From NCBI RefSeq assembly GCF_900156065.1, contig NZ_FTNF01000005.1, positions 124,001 to 188,000 on the forward strand: DNA of 64,000 nucleotides, given 5' to 3'. The notes beneath the pieces were generated by a model, which was not told where the DNA came from, ran no database searches, and saw only the letters and a list, made by a program, of their open reading frames with translations. Shown in pieces: positions 34,409-43,265 of the stretch; within the stretch, counting starts at the first letter, position 1, and every line of letters begins with the position of its first letter. Position numbers and translations under genes: made by a program. This DNA is from Micromonospora avicenniae. Lineage in GTDB: Bacteria; Actinomycetota; Actinomycetes; Mycobacteriales; Micromonosporaceae.

Positions 34409-34414
34409 TACACT
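34409..34414 (+). promoter_or_regulatory. Candidate -10 element for the acyl carrier protein cassette
   Basis: TACACT, a good -10 match, lies about 47 bases before the GTG of the acyl carrier protein gene. No clear -35 is seen at the right distance. The 246-base divergent region (34215-34460) is less GC-rich than its surroundings and must drive both the pseB operon and the lux-like cassette. Confidence 0.4.
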
Positions 34415-34460
34415 CGGCCGGCACGCGTGGTCGTGCGTACCTGTTTATGGAGGAATAGCA

Positions 34461-34703
34461 GTGGAACTGCAGCGACTGAGGACCGTCTTCCGCACCGCCC
34501 TGGAACTGCCCGAAGAAGCTGAGGTGGACGGTCTGGAATATCGCGGAATCGAGAAGTGGGACTCGCTCGCGCACATGTCGCTCGTCGCCACGATCGAGGA
34601 CGAGTTCGGTGTCATGTTGGACACCGACGAGGTTATCGATCTGAGTTCCTTCGACCGCGCCCGGCAGATCTTGGAGAAGCACGGTGTCGTCCTCGCCGAC
34701 TGA
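34461..34703 (+). CDS. Acyl carrier protein
   Basis: 80 residues from a GTG at 34461 preceded at 6 bases by GGAGGA. Phosphopantetheine attachment motif WDSLAHMSL with Ser35, preceded by the acidic [14 protein letters not shown] and followed by [20 protein letters not shown], as in free-standing carrier proteins. It holds acyl groups as thioesters for the following enzymes. The next gene begins inside its last codons (20-base overlap), so translation is coupled. Carrier proteins of this D-S-L type near sugar loci usually deliver an unusual acyl group rather than serving bulk fatty acid synthesis. Confidence 0.93.
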   Translation: MELQRLRTVFRTALELPEEAEVDGLEYRGIEKWDSLAHMSLVATIEDEFGVMLDTDEVIDLSSFDRARQILEKHGVVLAD

Positions 34704-35439
34704 TCCGGCGGCCGTGTCCCGCCGGGTCCTCGTCACCGGCTCGACCCGCGGCATCGGACGGGCCGTGGCGTGGCGGCTCGCCGAGCAGGGTTGCCGGGTC
34801 GCCGTGCACGGCCGGCTGCCCGGCCCGGCCGAGGAGGTCGCCGCCGCTCTGCCGGGCGGCCCGCATTTGGCGGTGCACGGCGACGTCGCGGAACCGGAGC
34901 AGATCCGGGCGCTGACCCGCGTCCTGTTCGAACGCTGGCGTGGCCTGGACGGCCTGGTGGTGAACGCGGGCGTGCACGCCGCGGGCCTGCTCGGTTCCGT
35001 ATCGGACGACACGGTGACCCGGCTCTTCGCGGTCAACGCGGCCGGTGCCGCGCACACCCTTCAGCAGGGTGCGCGCCTGCTACGCCGCGGCGACCGCCCG
35101 GCCGTGGTGCTCACCGCCTCCCTGGTCGGCTCCGCCGGGGCGGCCGGTCAGACGGTCTACGCGGCCAGCAAGGCCGCCGTCGAGGGCCTGACCCGGGCCG
35201 CGGCCAAGGAACTCGGCCCGGCGGGCGTCCGTGTCAACGCGGTCGCGCCGGGTTTCATCCGCACCGACCTGCTCGCGGACCTCGACGAGGCCGGCCGGCA
35301 GGCCCGAGCCGACGCCACCCCGTTGCGCCGGCTCGGCGAGCCGGAGGAGGTCGCCGACGTGGTCGCGTTCCTGCTCTCCCCGGCGGCGGGTTTCGTCACC
35401 GGCCAGGTCGTCGGGGTGGACGGCGGGCTGACGGTGTGA
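34684..35439 (+). CDS. 3-oxoacyl-ACP reductase-like SDR
   Basis: 251 residues from a GTG at 34684 (GGAG 8 bases upstream); a GTG at 34714 is an alternative that would avoid overlap. Complete classical [17 protein letters not shown] cofactor loop, NAG at [10 protein letters not shown], Ser in VLTASLVGS, catalytic [12 protein letters not shown] (Tyr-x-x-x-Lys), [10 protein letters not shown] and the end [10 protein letters not shown]. Closest in style to FabG, which reduces a 3-keto group on an acyl-ACP with NADPH. Coupling with the acyl carrier protein gene suggests its substrate is bound to that carrier. Confidence 0.9.
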   Translation: MSSSPTDPAAVSRRVLVTGSTRGIGRAVAWRLAEQGCRVAVHGRLPGPAEEVAAALPGGPHLAVHGDVAEPEQIRALTRVLFERWRGLDGLVVNAGVHAAGLLGSVSDDTVTRLFAVNAAGAAHTLQQGARLLRRGDRPAVVLTASLVGSAGAAGQTVYAASKAAVEGLTRAAAKELGPAGVRVNAVAPGFIRTDLLADLDEAGRQARADATPLRRLGEPEEVADVVAFLLSPAAGFVTGQVVGVDGGLTV

Positions 35440-36830
35440 AGACGCTGCTGCATCCCGATGCCGGCCTGGTCGACGCGGCCACCGGTGAGCGTCTCACCGG
35501 CCGGGAACTCGCCACCCGCGTCGCCGACCTCGCGGCGCTGCTCGACGAGGAGCCGCGCGGGCTCGTCTTCGCCACCGCCACCGCCGAGCTCGACTCGGTG
35601 CTGCGCATCCTCGCCGCCTGGGAGGCGAACCGTCCGGTCGCGCTGCTCGACCCGCAGATCACCCCGGCCGCACTGCGCGACCTGGTCGACCGCTTCCGCC
35701 CGGCCGTGCTGCTGAACCCCCCGACGCTCGTCGACGGGTTCCAGCCGGCCTCCGCCGGGCTCGGCACTGCCTGGCGACGCACCGGGCCCGCCGGCCGGGC
35801 GCCGCACCCCGACCTGGCGCTGCTGCTCACCACCTCCGGCTCGACCGGGAACCCGAAGCTGGTCCGGCTGTCCCGCGCCGGCGTACACGGCAACGCCGCC
35901 GCGATCGCGGCGGCCCTCGGTCTCGACGGCGACGAGGTCGCCCCGACCACGCTGCCGCTGCACTACACGTACGGGCTCTCGGTGCTCACCAGCCACCTGC
36001 ACGCCGGTGCCACAGTGCTGCTGGAACGCGGCGGGCTCACCTCGCGGGACTTCTGGGCCGCGGTCGACCGGTACGGCGTCACCTCGCTGGCTGCCGTGCC
36101 CTACCAGTACGAGATGCTGCGCCGGCTGCGCTTCGCCCCGGCCCGGCACCCGAGGCTGCGGACGCTCACCCAGGCCGGCGGGCGGCTGCACCCGGACCTG
36201 GTGGCCGACTTCCACGGCCGGATGGCGGAGGTGGGCGGGCGGCTCTTCGTGATGTACGGGCAGACCGAGGCCACCGCCCGGATGACCGTCCTGCCAGCCG
36301 ACCGACTGCCGGCCAAACTCGGCTCGGTCGGCCTGCCGGTGCCCGGTGGCACGGTGTCCATCCGCACCGACGACGGCGCGGAGACCACGGCGCCGGACCG
36401 GATCGGCGAGATCGTCTACCGGGGGGTCAACGTGATGATGGGCTACGCGGAGAGCGACGCCGACCTCGCCCGCCCGGACGAGCTGGGTGGCGTGCTCGCC
36501 ACGGGTGACCTGGGCCGGCTCGACGAGGAGGGTTTCCTCTTCGTCACCGGCCGGATCAAGCGGATCGCCAAGGTGTTCGGCGTACGGGTGAACCTGGACG
36601 ACGTCGAGCGGTCGCTGGGTCACCACGGCCCGATCGCCGCGGTGGCCGGGGCGGACCGGCTGGTGGTGGTGGTCGAGGGGACCGACCCCGACCGGCTCGC
36701 GGGCATCCGGGCCGAGGTGGCCGCGGCGCTCGGCACCCACTCGTCCGGGGTCCAGGTCCGTGGCGTCGACGCCCTGCCGCTCACGCCCACCGGCAAACCC
36801 GACTACCGCCTGCTGGAGGCAGAGTGCTGA
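35436..36830 (+). CDS. AMP-dependent acyl ligase (ANL superfamily)
   Basis: 464 residues from a GTG at 35436 that overlaps the SDR stop (GTGA). Adenylation motifs: [17 protein letters not shown] (A3, about 130-146), [23 protein letters not shown] (A5), [16 protein letters not shown] (A7), and the C-terminal Lys of [10 protein letters not shown] (A10). It activates a carboxylic acid as acyl-AMP and passes it to CoA or a carrier protein. Its length is short for the family because the N-terminal domain is compact. Given its neighbours it likely loads the cassette carrier protein. Acid substrate unknown. Confidence 0.9.
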   Translation: MKTLLHPDAGLVDAATGERLTGRELATRVADLAALLDEEPRGLVFATATAELDSVLRILAAWEANRPVALLDPQITPAALRDLVDRFRPAVLLNPPTLVDGFQPASAGLGTAWRRTGPAGRAPHPDLALLLTTSGSTGNPKLVRLSRAGVHGNAAAIAAALGLDGDEVAPTTLPLHYTYGLSVLTSHLHAGATVLLERGGLTSRDFWAAVDRYGVTSLAAVPYQYEMLRRLRFAPARHPRLRTLTQAGGRLHPDLVADFHGRMAEVGGRLFVMYGQTEATARMTVLPADRLPAKLGSVGLPVPGGTVSIRTDDGAETTAPDRIGEIVYRGVNVMMGYAESDADLARPDELGGVLATGDLGRLDEEGFLFVTGRIKRIAKVFGVRVNLDDVERSLGHHGPIAAVAGADRLVVVVEGTDPDRLAGIRAEVAAALGTHSSGVQVRGVDALPLTPTGKPDYRLLEAEC

Positions 36831-37870
36831 CCGAGGTGTTCACCCTCCGCCAGTCGGAGAAGGAGGAGCGGCTGCGCGCCGAGCTGGTGGAACTGGTGGC
36901 GCACCACCGGCGCAACTGCCCGCCGTACGACCGGATCCTGGCCGCCCTGGACACCGACCCGGAACCGGCGACCCTGGCCGAGCTGCCCTGGCTGCCGGTG
37001 CGGCTGTTCAAGACCCGAAAGCTGGCCAGCGTGCCGGACGACGAGGTGATCCGGGTGCTCACCTCCAGCGGCACCACCGGCGACGTGAGCCGGATCCACC
37101 TGGACCGGGCGGCCGCGGCCACCCAGTCCCGGATGCTGGCCCGCACGCTCGGCACCGTCCTCGGTCCCCGGCGGCTGCCGATGGTCGTGGTGGACCGGGC
37201 CGGCGTGGTCGGCGACCGCCGCTCCTACTCCGCCCGCGGCGCCGGTGCGCTCGGCATGGTCAACTTCGGGCGGGACCACCTCTGGCTGCTCGACGCCGAC
37301 GACCGGCCCGACGTGGCCGCGCTCAAGGACTTCCTCGCCCGGCACGGGGACGCGCCGTTCCTGATCTTCGGGTTCACCTTCATGGTCTGGCGTTACCTCT
37401 ACGAGGTCGCCCGGGACCACGGCCTCGACCTGTCCCAGGGCACCCTGGTGCACTCCGGAGGCTGGAAGAAGCTGGCCGACCAGGCAGTGGACAACGCCGA
37501 GTTCCGTCGCCGGCTCGGCGCGGACACCGGACTCACCAGGATCCACAACTTCTACGGCATGGTGGAGCAGATCGGCACGGTGTTCCTGGAAGGACCGGAG
37601 GGCGGCTCGCTCTACTGCCCCGACTTCGCCGACGTCATCATCCGTGACCCGGTGACCTGGGAGGAGGCGCCGGTCGGTACGCCGGGGCTCATCGAGGTGA
37701 TCAGCACCCTGCCCACCTCGTACCCGGGCAACCTGCTGCTCACCGAGGACCTCGGCGTGGTGCACGGGGTGGACGACGGGCACTGGCCGGGCAAGCGGTT
37801 CAGCGTCCTCGGCCGGTTGCCCCGAGCCGAGGCCCGCGGCTGCAGCGACACCTACACCGGAGGTCGATGA
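36824..37870 (+). CDS. luxE: LuxE-like acyl-protein synthetase
   Basis: 348 residues from a GTG at 36824 overlapping the ligase end by 7 bases. LuxE family features: the adenylate-forming loop VLTSSGTTGDVSRIHL (80-86), NFGRDHLWLLD, FLIFGFTFMVWRYLYEVA, LVHSGGWKKLAD and NFYGMVEQIGTVFLEG. In luminous bacteria LuxE activates a fatty acid with ATP and hands it to LuxC. Here no luciferase genes exist, so the pair must serve another aldehyde-dependent step. Two adenylate-forming enzymes in one five-gene cassette is notable. Confidence 0.9.
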   Translation: MLTEVFTLRQSEKEERLRAELVELVAHHRRNCPPYDRILAALDTDPEPATLAELPWLPVRLFKTRKLASVPDDEVIRVLTSSGTTGDVSRIHLDRAAAATQSRMLARTLGTVLGPRRLPMVVVDRAGVVGDRRSYSARGAGALGMVNFGRDHLWLLDADDRPDVAALKDFLARHGDAPFLIFGFTFMVWRYLYEVARDHGLDLSQGTLVHSGGWKKLADQAVDNAEFRRRLGADTGLTRIHNFYGMVEQIGTVFLEGPEGGSLYCPDFADVIIRDPVTWEEAPVGTPGLIEVISTLPTSYPGNLLLTEDLGVVHGVDDGHWPGKRFSVLGRLPRAEARGCSDTYTGGR

Positions 37871-39093
37871 TGACGGTACGGATGCGGTTCCCGGCCGGGC
37901 CGGATCTGCCGGTCGACGAGGTGCTGCCGGCGACGGGCGAGACCCCGCTCGCGGTGGGCGACGAGCGTGTCGTCGACTTCCTGACGCTGGTCTCCCGGCG
38001 CCTGCTCGCCCCGGCGCTCGCCCGGCGGCACCCGGAACTCGGCTCACTCGGCTTCTTCCTGCGCCGCCGGGAGCTGCTGCGCGCCGTCGAGCGGCTGCAC
38101 GAGGCGCTCGGCCCGCAGGCGCTCGCCTTCCCGCGGGGAGTGGTGTTCCACATTCCACCGGCCAATGTGGACACCATCTTCGTCTACTCGTGGGCGCTCG
38201 CGGCGCTGGCCGGCAACATCAACGTCGTCCGGGTCTCGCCCCGTTCCGCGGCGGCGGCCGACACGATCCTCGAGGTGCTGAACGACAGCCTCGCCGAGGC
38301 AGACCCGGTCGTCGCCCGTACCCAGCGCATGATCACGTACGGTCACGACGACGCGGTGACCGCCCGGCTCAGCGCCGGCTGCGACCTGCGGGTCGTGTGG
38401 GGCGGTGACCGGGCGGTGAACGCCGTCCGCCAGCACCCCCTCGCGCCGGCGGCCCGCGACCTGACCTTCCCGGACCGCGCCTCCTTCGCCGTCCTGTCCG
38501 TGGCCGGCTGGGCGGCCGCATCACCGGCCGCCCGCCGGGAGGCGGTGGCCGGTTTCGTGAACGACGCGTACTGGTTCGACCAGGCCGCCTGCTCCTCACC
38601 CCGCGCCGTCTTCCTGGTCGGCGACGCCGACCGCGCCGAACCGGTCCGTGCCGAGTTCGTCGCCCTGCTGGGCGCCGGGGCTCGCGATCGGGGCTGGGAG
38701 GTCGACGCGGCGATGGCCGTGGAGAAGCGGGTCGGTGCGTACGGGCTGGCCGCCGACGGGGCAGTGGCCCGGATGGCGTTCCCCGACAACCTCGTGGCGA
38801 CAATGGACCTGGCGGCGCTGGCCGCCGCGCCGCGGGAGTGGCTGGGCACCGGCACGTTCGGCTTCGTCACCGTGACCGAGTTGGCGGAGCTGGTGCCGTT
38901 CGTGCGCCGGCAGGACCAGACGCTCACCCACTTCGGCTTCGAGGCGGACGAACTGCGCGAGTTCGCCCGGCAGCTCGGCGGTCGGGGCATCGACCGCATC
39001 GTGCCGTTCGGGGCGGCGCTACGGTTCGCGCCGATCTGGGACGGCTACGACCTGTTCCGCGAGTTCGTCCGGCTGGTCACCGTCGAGATCTGA
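37867..39093 (+). CDS. luxC: LuxC-like acyl (fatty-acid) reductase
   Basis: 408 residues, ATG overlapping the LuxE stop by 4 bases (ATGA). LuxC belongs to the aldehyde dehydrogenase fold. Visible features are FPRGVVFHIPPANVDTIFVY, the nucleotide-binding SWALAALAGNINVVRVSP, and the nucleophile block YWFDQAACSSPRAVFLV with Cys242, equivalent to the acylated Cys of LuxC. It accepts an acyl group from LuxE and reduces it to aldehyde with NADPH. Complete and apparently active by motif. Last gene of the cassette, followed by a strong terminator. Confidence 0.92.
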   Translation: MMTVRMRFPAGPDLPVDEVLPATGETPLAVGDERVVDFLTLVSRRLLAPALARRHPELGSLGFFLRRRELLRAVERLHEALGPQALAFPRGVVFHIPPANVDTIFVYSWALAALAGNINVVRVSPRSAAAADTILEVLNDSLAEADPVVARTQRMITYGHDDAVTARLSAGCDLRVVWGGDRAVNAVRQHPLAPAARDLTFPDRASFAVLSVAGWAAASPAARREAVAGFVNDAYWFDQAACSSPRAVFLVGDADRAEPVRAEFVALLGAGARDRGWEVDAAMAVEKRVGAYGLAADGAVARMAFPDNLVATMDLAALAAAPREWLGTGTFGFVTVTELAELVPFVRRQDQTLTHFGFEADELREFARQLGGRGIDRIVPFGAALRFAPIWDGYDLFREFVRLVTVEI

Positions 39094-39112
39094 CCATCCG
39101 TCGCCGCGAACG

Positions 39113-39149
39113 ACGACGGGCCCGGTCCAGGAAGGACCGGGCCCGTCGT
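39113..39149. terminator. Bidirectional terminator between luxC-like and pseI genes
   Basis: A perfect 16-base-pair stem (39113-39128 with 39134-39149) around loop AGGAA, centred between the convergent genes; followed by a short T-C-T run on the plus strand. Confidence 0.88.
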
Positions 39150-39158
39150 TCTCGTGCG

Positions 39159-40205
39159 TCAGATCAGGTCCCAGGAGAGCGGCGTGCCCCGCGGCACGTC
39201 CTGGGCGAAGGTCCGGCCGAGCACCCGATCGATGTCGGCCGGGGGGAGCCCACCGGCAGGCCGGATCGAGCGGACGTTCGCCGCGGTCACCGGGTCGCCG
39301 GCCCGTACGTCGGCGACCACGAAGAGGGAACGGCGGAACCGCAGCCCCTCACGCTCGGTCGGGGTGGGGCCGATGGTGGTGGTGCCCAGCGCGGCCCAGG
39401 CCCGCTCCGACTCGACGGTGAGGGCGGCCAGCTCCTCCGGCTCCAGCGAGAAGTCCGAGTCCACGCCGCCGTCGGCCCGGCGCAGCGTCACGTGCTTCTC
39501 GATGAGGCAGGCGCCCAGCGCCACCGAGGCGACCGGCACACCGATGCCGGGGGTGTGGTCGGAGAGCCCCACCGGCACGCCGAACGTGTCGGCCAGCACC
39601 GGGATCCGGCGGAGGTTGCTGTCCTGCGGCGGCGCCGGGTAGGAGGCGGTGCAGGCGAGCAGCACGATGCCTCCGGCGCCACCCTCCCGGGCGGCCTGCA
39701 CGGCGGCGTCGATCTCGCCGACGGTCGCCATCCCCGTGGAGATCACCATCGGCTTGCCGGTGCTCGCCACGAGCCGGATCAGCGGCAGGTCCACCAGCTC
39801 CGACGAGGCGATCTTGTACGCCGGCACGTCCAGCTTCTCCAGCAGCTCGACCGCCGTGTGGTCGAACGGGGAGGAGAAGACCGTCAGCCCGTGCCGGCGG
39901 GCTCGCTCGAAGATCGGCTCATGCCACTCGTGCGGCGTGTGGGCCCGCTCGAAAAGCTGGTAGAGGTTCTCACCGCCCCACAGGCCGTGCCCGTCGGAGA
40001 TCCGGAACGCCTGCGCGTCCACATCGATGGTGATGGTGTCCGGCCGGTACGTCTGGAGCTTGAGCGCGTGCGCTCCGCTCGCCGCCACCGCGTCCACGAT
40101 GGCCAACGCCCGGTCGAGGCTGCCGTTGTGGTTACCGGACATCTCGGCGACCACGAGGGGCCGCTCGCCAGGGCCGACCCGGTGCGGCCCGATGCTGACT
40201 GTCAT
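39159..40205 (-). CDS. pseI: Pseudaminic acid synthase (PseI/NeuB family)
   Basis: 348 residues, ATG overlapping the acetyltransferase stop (ATGA). NeuB-like TIM barrel (about 15-265): VVAEMSGNHNGSLDRAL, ALKLQTYRPDTIT, SSPFDHTAVELLEK, YKIASSELVDLPLI, STGMATVGEIDAAV, GLSDHTPGIGVPVAS and IEKHVTLRR. A C-terminal SAF/antifreeze-like domain (about 290-348) follows. The TYRPDTIT and G-LWGG-E features favour the PseI branch over sialic acid synthases. It condenses the free trideoxyhexose with phosphoenolpyruvate to make the nine-carbon acid. Confidence 0.93.
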   Translation of the reverse strand: MTVSIGPHRVGPGERPLVVAEMSGNHNGSLDRALAIVDAVAASGAHALKLQTYRPDTITIDVDAQAFRISDGHGLWGGENLYQLFERAHTPHEWHEPIFERARRHGLTVFSSPFDHTAVELLEKLDVPAYKIASSELVDLPLIRLVASTGKPMVISTGMATVGEIDAAVQAAREGGAGGIVLLACTASYPAPPQDSNLRRIPVLADTFGVPVGLSDHTPGIGVPVASVALGACLIEKHVTLRRADGGVDSDFSLEPEELAALTVESERAWAALGTTTIGPTPTEREGLRFRRSLFVVADVRAGDPVTAANVRSIRPAGGLPPADIDRVLGRTFAQDVPRGTPLSWDLI

Positions 40206-40723
40206 GTTCCTCTGCTCATTTCCGTCCAGACCACCTCTTGCGGCCTGCCGTCGATCTCCCGCTCGTACTGCCGCACGACGCGGAAGCCGAACCGCCGGTG
40301 CAGGGCGAGCACCGGCTGGTTGCTGGTGAACGTCTCGCCGCCGAGCGTGCGTGCCCCGAGCGTCTCGAAGGCGTACGCGATCGCTGCCCGCTCCAGCGAC
40401 AGCCACGCCGGCAGCAGCGCGGCACGCGCCTCCAGACCGGCGATGTCGAGATAGAAACCCCAGGTGAGGGCCCGATCCGGCGAGGTGATGCCGGAGAAGG
40501 TGACGACGCCCGACGGGGTTCCCTCGTGCAGGTGCACCAGCACCCGGCGGTCCGGGTCGACCCGGACCTTCGCCCACCACGCCGTGTGCTCGTCCAAGCC
40601 GATCTCATGGCTGGTCAGGCTCACCGCCCGCACCTGCGGGTGGTTCCGCCAGTGCAGCATCCGGTGCAGGTCGCCGTCGTCGGCGGGCCGAAACGCCTCG
40701 CCGGCCACGCTCCGCTCGCTCAT
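40202..40723 (-). CDS. pseH: GNAT acetyltransferase (PseH-like)
   Basis: 173 residues, ATG overlapping the GT2 stop by 4 bases. GNAT fold with FRPADDGDLHRMLHWRNHPQVR at the start (the W-R-N phrase is typical of PseH), GVVTFSGITSPDRALTWGFYLD, and ALGARTLGGETFTSNQPVLALHRRFGF (acetyl-CoA and substrate part). PseH acetylates the 4-amino group of the UDP-4-amino-4,6-dideoxy-altrosamine made by PseC. If the neighbouring lux-like cassette supplies a different acyl group, this enzyme is one place it could be used, but nothing in the sequence proves that. Confidence 0.88.
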   Translation of the reverse strand: MSERSVAGEAFRPADDGDLHRMLHWRNHPQVRAVSLTSHEIGLDEHTAWWAKVRVDPDRRVLVHLHEGTPSGVVTFSGITSPDRALTWGFYLDIAGLEARAALLPAWLSLERAAIAYAFETLGARTLGGETFTSNQPVLALHRRFGFRVVRQYEREIDGRPQEVVWTEMSRGT

Positions 40724-41850
40724 GCCTGCCCCGTCAGCACGCCGGCAGGCTCCGCGGCCCGGGGCTGCCCGACCGATGCGCCGGCCGGGTCGGTGTCCGC
40801 GTCGGCGGCCGGGGCGGTGTCGCGGGAGCCGCGCAGCCGGCCGGTCACCCGGTGCGCCTGCCGCAGCGCCGCGTACGCCAGGTAGTCGCCCCGCCCGACC
40901 AGCCGGTGCTTGAGCCCTGGAACCCCACCGGGCGCCGCGTAGCCTCGGGACGGGAGGTAACGGCGGTAGTGCTCCGTCACCCGCCGGAAGAAGGCCCGAC
41001 GCAGGTGGGGGTGGAGCCGGTCGTCGTTGCCCACCACCACGAGGTAGTGGTTCACCATCAGCTCGAACAGGTCGGCGTGCAGCTTCTCGTCGAGGTCGCG
41101 CTGCCGCACCCAGTCCATCAGCCGCTCGTACTGGTCGAAGGCGTCGAAGTGCCGGCCGCTGCGGGTCGAGGTGATGGCGCCCAGCCGGCCCCGGCGGTAG
41201 AGGTAGCAGACCCGGTCGAGCACGGAGATCTTCTCGGCGCCGATCAGCAGCGGGTGGCTGAACGGGATGTCCTCGTACCAGCCCGCATGGAACCGCAGCC
41301 CCAACTCGTCCAGGAAGCTGCGGCGGACCACCTTGTTCCAGGCGGTGTGCTGCACCCGCAGCAGCTGCGGCCGGTCGGCCAGCCGGACCACGCCCGGCAC
41401 GTCGCGCAGCAGGTGGCTGCTCGCGTCGACCTCCCGCCGCCCGTCCTCGTGCACCCGGAGGTGATCGAGCAGCAGCACGTCCGGTTCGTGCTGGCGCAGC
41501 CGGTCCAGCACCGCCGGGATCGTGCCCGGCGGCAACCAGTCGTCGCTGTCGACGAACCAGACGTACCGGCCGGTCGCCACGTCGAGGCCCGCGTTGCGAG
41601 CCAGCCCCAGCCCGACGTTGCGGGTCAGGTGCACGATCCGGATTCCGGACCGGTCGACCGCGTACGAGCGCAGCATCTCACCGCAGCGGTCCGGGGAGGC
41701 GTCGTCGACCGCGATCAGTTCGACGGCGTCCGTCTCACCGGCCGGGATGTCGGCCCGGATCGACTCCAGGCACTGGTACAGGTAGGCCTCGACGCCGTGG
41801 ACGGGCACGACGAGACTCAGCAGCGGGGCGTGCGTCGGCTCATTGACCAC
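40720..41850 (-). CDS. Family 2 glycosyltransferase
   Basis: 376 residues from a GTG at 41850. GT-A domain: SLVVPVHGVEAYLYQCLESI, LIAVDDASPDRCG, NVGLGLARNAGLDVATGRYVWFVDSDDWLPPG (metal D-x-D), and HTAWNKVVRRSFLDELGLRF. No membrane span; a basic C-terminal extension is likely near the membrane, with a low-complexity last 35 residues. It is similar to capsule and teichoic-acid GT2 enzymes. Sugar specificity cannot be read. Same operon as pseH and pseI. Confidence 0.92.
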   Translation of the reverse strand: MVNEPTHAPLLSLVVPVHGVEAYLYQCLESIRADIPAGETDAVELIAVDDASPDRCGEMLRSYAVDRSGIRIVHLTRNVGLGLARNAGLDVATGRYVWFVDSDDWLPPGTIPAVLDRLRQHEPDVLLLDHLRVHEDGRREVDASSHLLRDVPGVVRLADRPQLLRVQHTAWNKVVRRSFLDELGLRFHAGWYEDIPFSHPLLIGAEKISVLDRVCYLYRRGRLGAITSTRSGRHFDAFDQYERLMDWVRQRDLDEKLHADLFELMVNHYLVVVGNDDRLHPHLRRAFFRRVTEHYRRYLPSRGYAAPGGVPGLKHRLVGRGDYLAYAALRQAHRVTGRLRGSRDTAPAADADTDPAGASVGQPRAAEPAGVLTGQA

Positions 41851-41939
41851 GCCGCCACCTTCGACCCTGCGGGTGGCCGGGTCCGGAACCTCACGTGGCC
41901 GGTGGTGGTGGGGTTACTGAACAGCCGCCGAGCGGAGGA

Positions 41940-43265
41940 TTAACGGTTGAGGATCCGCCGCACCCGGCCGCCGACGGCCTGCCGCATCCGGACGCGCAGC
42001 CGCACCTGCTGGAGGCTCGTCATCTCTGCCTGCAGCTCGTTGGCGTGGTCGCGCAGCCACTGCAGCCGGGCCACGAGAGCGTCCCGGTCGGTGGCGGCGG
42101 CCGGCCGTACCGCCGGCGGGTAGCTGGTCGCGCGGACCTGCTCGTCGAAGCGGGTGGGGCTGTCCCCGTCGGCGAAGGCGTTCGGGAGGTCGTGCTTGGC
42201 GAGGAACGCCAACATCGTCTCGAATCGGGCCTTGTGCCCGTTGTTGAGGGCCGTGTAGTCCGCCTCCTCGTACAGGTCGGCGGCGTCGACGTCGGCCGGC
42301 ACGTCCTTCATCACCCGGTGCGGGATGTCGAAGTACCGGGCCAGCTCCAGCGTGCGGGAGTCGTGCGCGAACAGGTAGCCGGGCGTACCCGCGATCAGGG
42401 CGGTGATGGTGCCGTGGATCCGGGTGCCGAAGTTGAAGTCGAACCCGGACAGGTAGTCCATCCAGGTCGACGGATCCACGAACATCCGTACCTTGTCCTC
42501 GGTGAACAACGGGTGCGAGGTGTGGATCGGGATCGGGCTGTCCTTGCCGCGGTCCTCCGGCGCGTCACCGTAGAGCAGGGTGCCCAGGGTCTTCAGGTCC
42601 TGCGGGATGTAGCGCAGGTTCGGGTACTTGCGGTGGTGGGCGCTCACCACCTTCGCCATGGACTTGACGTACGGGGAGACGGTCATGGCGATCCGGTCGT
42701 GCGGCTCCAGCAACGCCTTGCGCTTCTCCACGCGCAGGCTGTCGCCGTGCAGGAACATCGACGGGCAGCCGATCACGTCGACCGCGGAGAAGCCCAGGGA
42801 GCGGACGTAGTCCGCGGTGATCTCCCCGCGGACACCGATGCTGGCCGACCGGTCGAGCACCGCCTTGACGAACGCCTTCACCGCGTCGTCGATGGGGCGC
42901 AGGTACTCCCGGTCACCCTTGACGTTGGTCTGGGCGCCCACGCCGAGCACCACCACCGGGATCCGCAACCGCTGGATGAGCCTCGTCAGGTTCGCCAGCC
43001 GATCGACGTAGCTGCGCCGGAAGGCGTTGGCCAGCGGTACGACGAACACGTCGTACCGCTCGTTGATCATGTCTGCGTCGTGGAGGTTCGCCCGGAACGC
43101 CGTCGGCTCGATCTGCGTCTTCGCGGTGCTCAACAGCTTGTACGCCGCGTGGCTGAAGACGAGGTTGCCAGCGTTCTCGCCGATCCAGTTCTGCTCGAAG
43201 GTCTCCTCCGGCGAGTAGACGTCGAAGGGGCCCTTCTTGGCCCGCATCAGGATCCGCTGGTGCAT
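41940..43265 (-). CDS. Polysaccharide pyruvyl transferase family protein
   Basis: 441 residues from an ATG at 43265 (GGAG about 7 bases upstream); a longer frame to 43385 has no family sequence. PS_pyruv_trans pattern: ENAGNLVFSHAAYKLL, VVPLANAFRRSYVDRLANL, VVVLGVGAQTN, SIGVRGEITADYVRSLG, DVIGCPSMFLHG, and the C-terminal FNFGTRIHGTITALIAGTPG with the conserved R-x-H-G. A coiled-coil-like tail (about 395-441, many Arg/Gln/Leu) follows. Such enzymes add ketal pyruvate to surface glycans from phosphoenolpyruvate. First gene of the leftward pseI operon. Confidence 0.9.
   Translation of the reverse strand: MHQRILMRAKKGPFDVYSPEETFEQNWIGENAGNLVFSHAAYKLLSTAKTQIEPTAFRANLHDADMINERYDVFVVPLANAFRRSYVDRLANLTRLIQRLRIPVVVLGVGAQTNVKGDREYLRPIDDAVKAFVKAVLDRSASIGVRGEITADYVRSLGFSAVDVIGCPSMFLHGDSLRVEKRKALLEPHDRIAMTVSPYVKSMAKVVSAHHRKYPNLRYIPQDLKTLGTLLYGDAPEDRGKDSPIPIHTSHPLFTEDKVRMFVDPSTWMDYLSGFDFNFGTRIHGTITALIAGTPGYLFAHDSRTLELARYFDIPHRVMKDVPADVDAADLYEEADYTALNNGHKARFETMLAFLAKHDLPNAFADGDSPTRFDEQVRATSYPPAVRPAAATDRDALVARLQWLRDHANELQAEMTSLQQVRLRVRMRQAVGGRVRRILNR

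Noticed and set aside
34215..35057. N-terminal extension of pseB across the divergent region and acyl carrier protein gene
   Set aside because: PseB similarity begins only at the TTG near 34214; the extension is antisense to the acyl carrier protein and SDR genes.
34461..39093. Bioluminescence operon
   Set aside because: LuxC and LuxE homologues are present but there is no luxA or luxB, LuxD or LuxG here, so light production is not supported.
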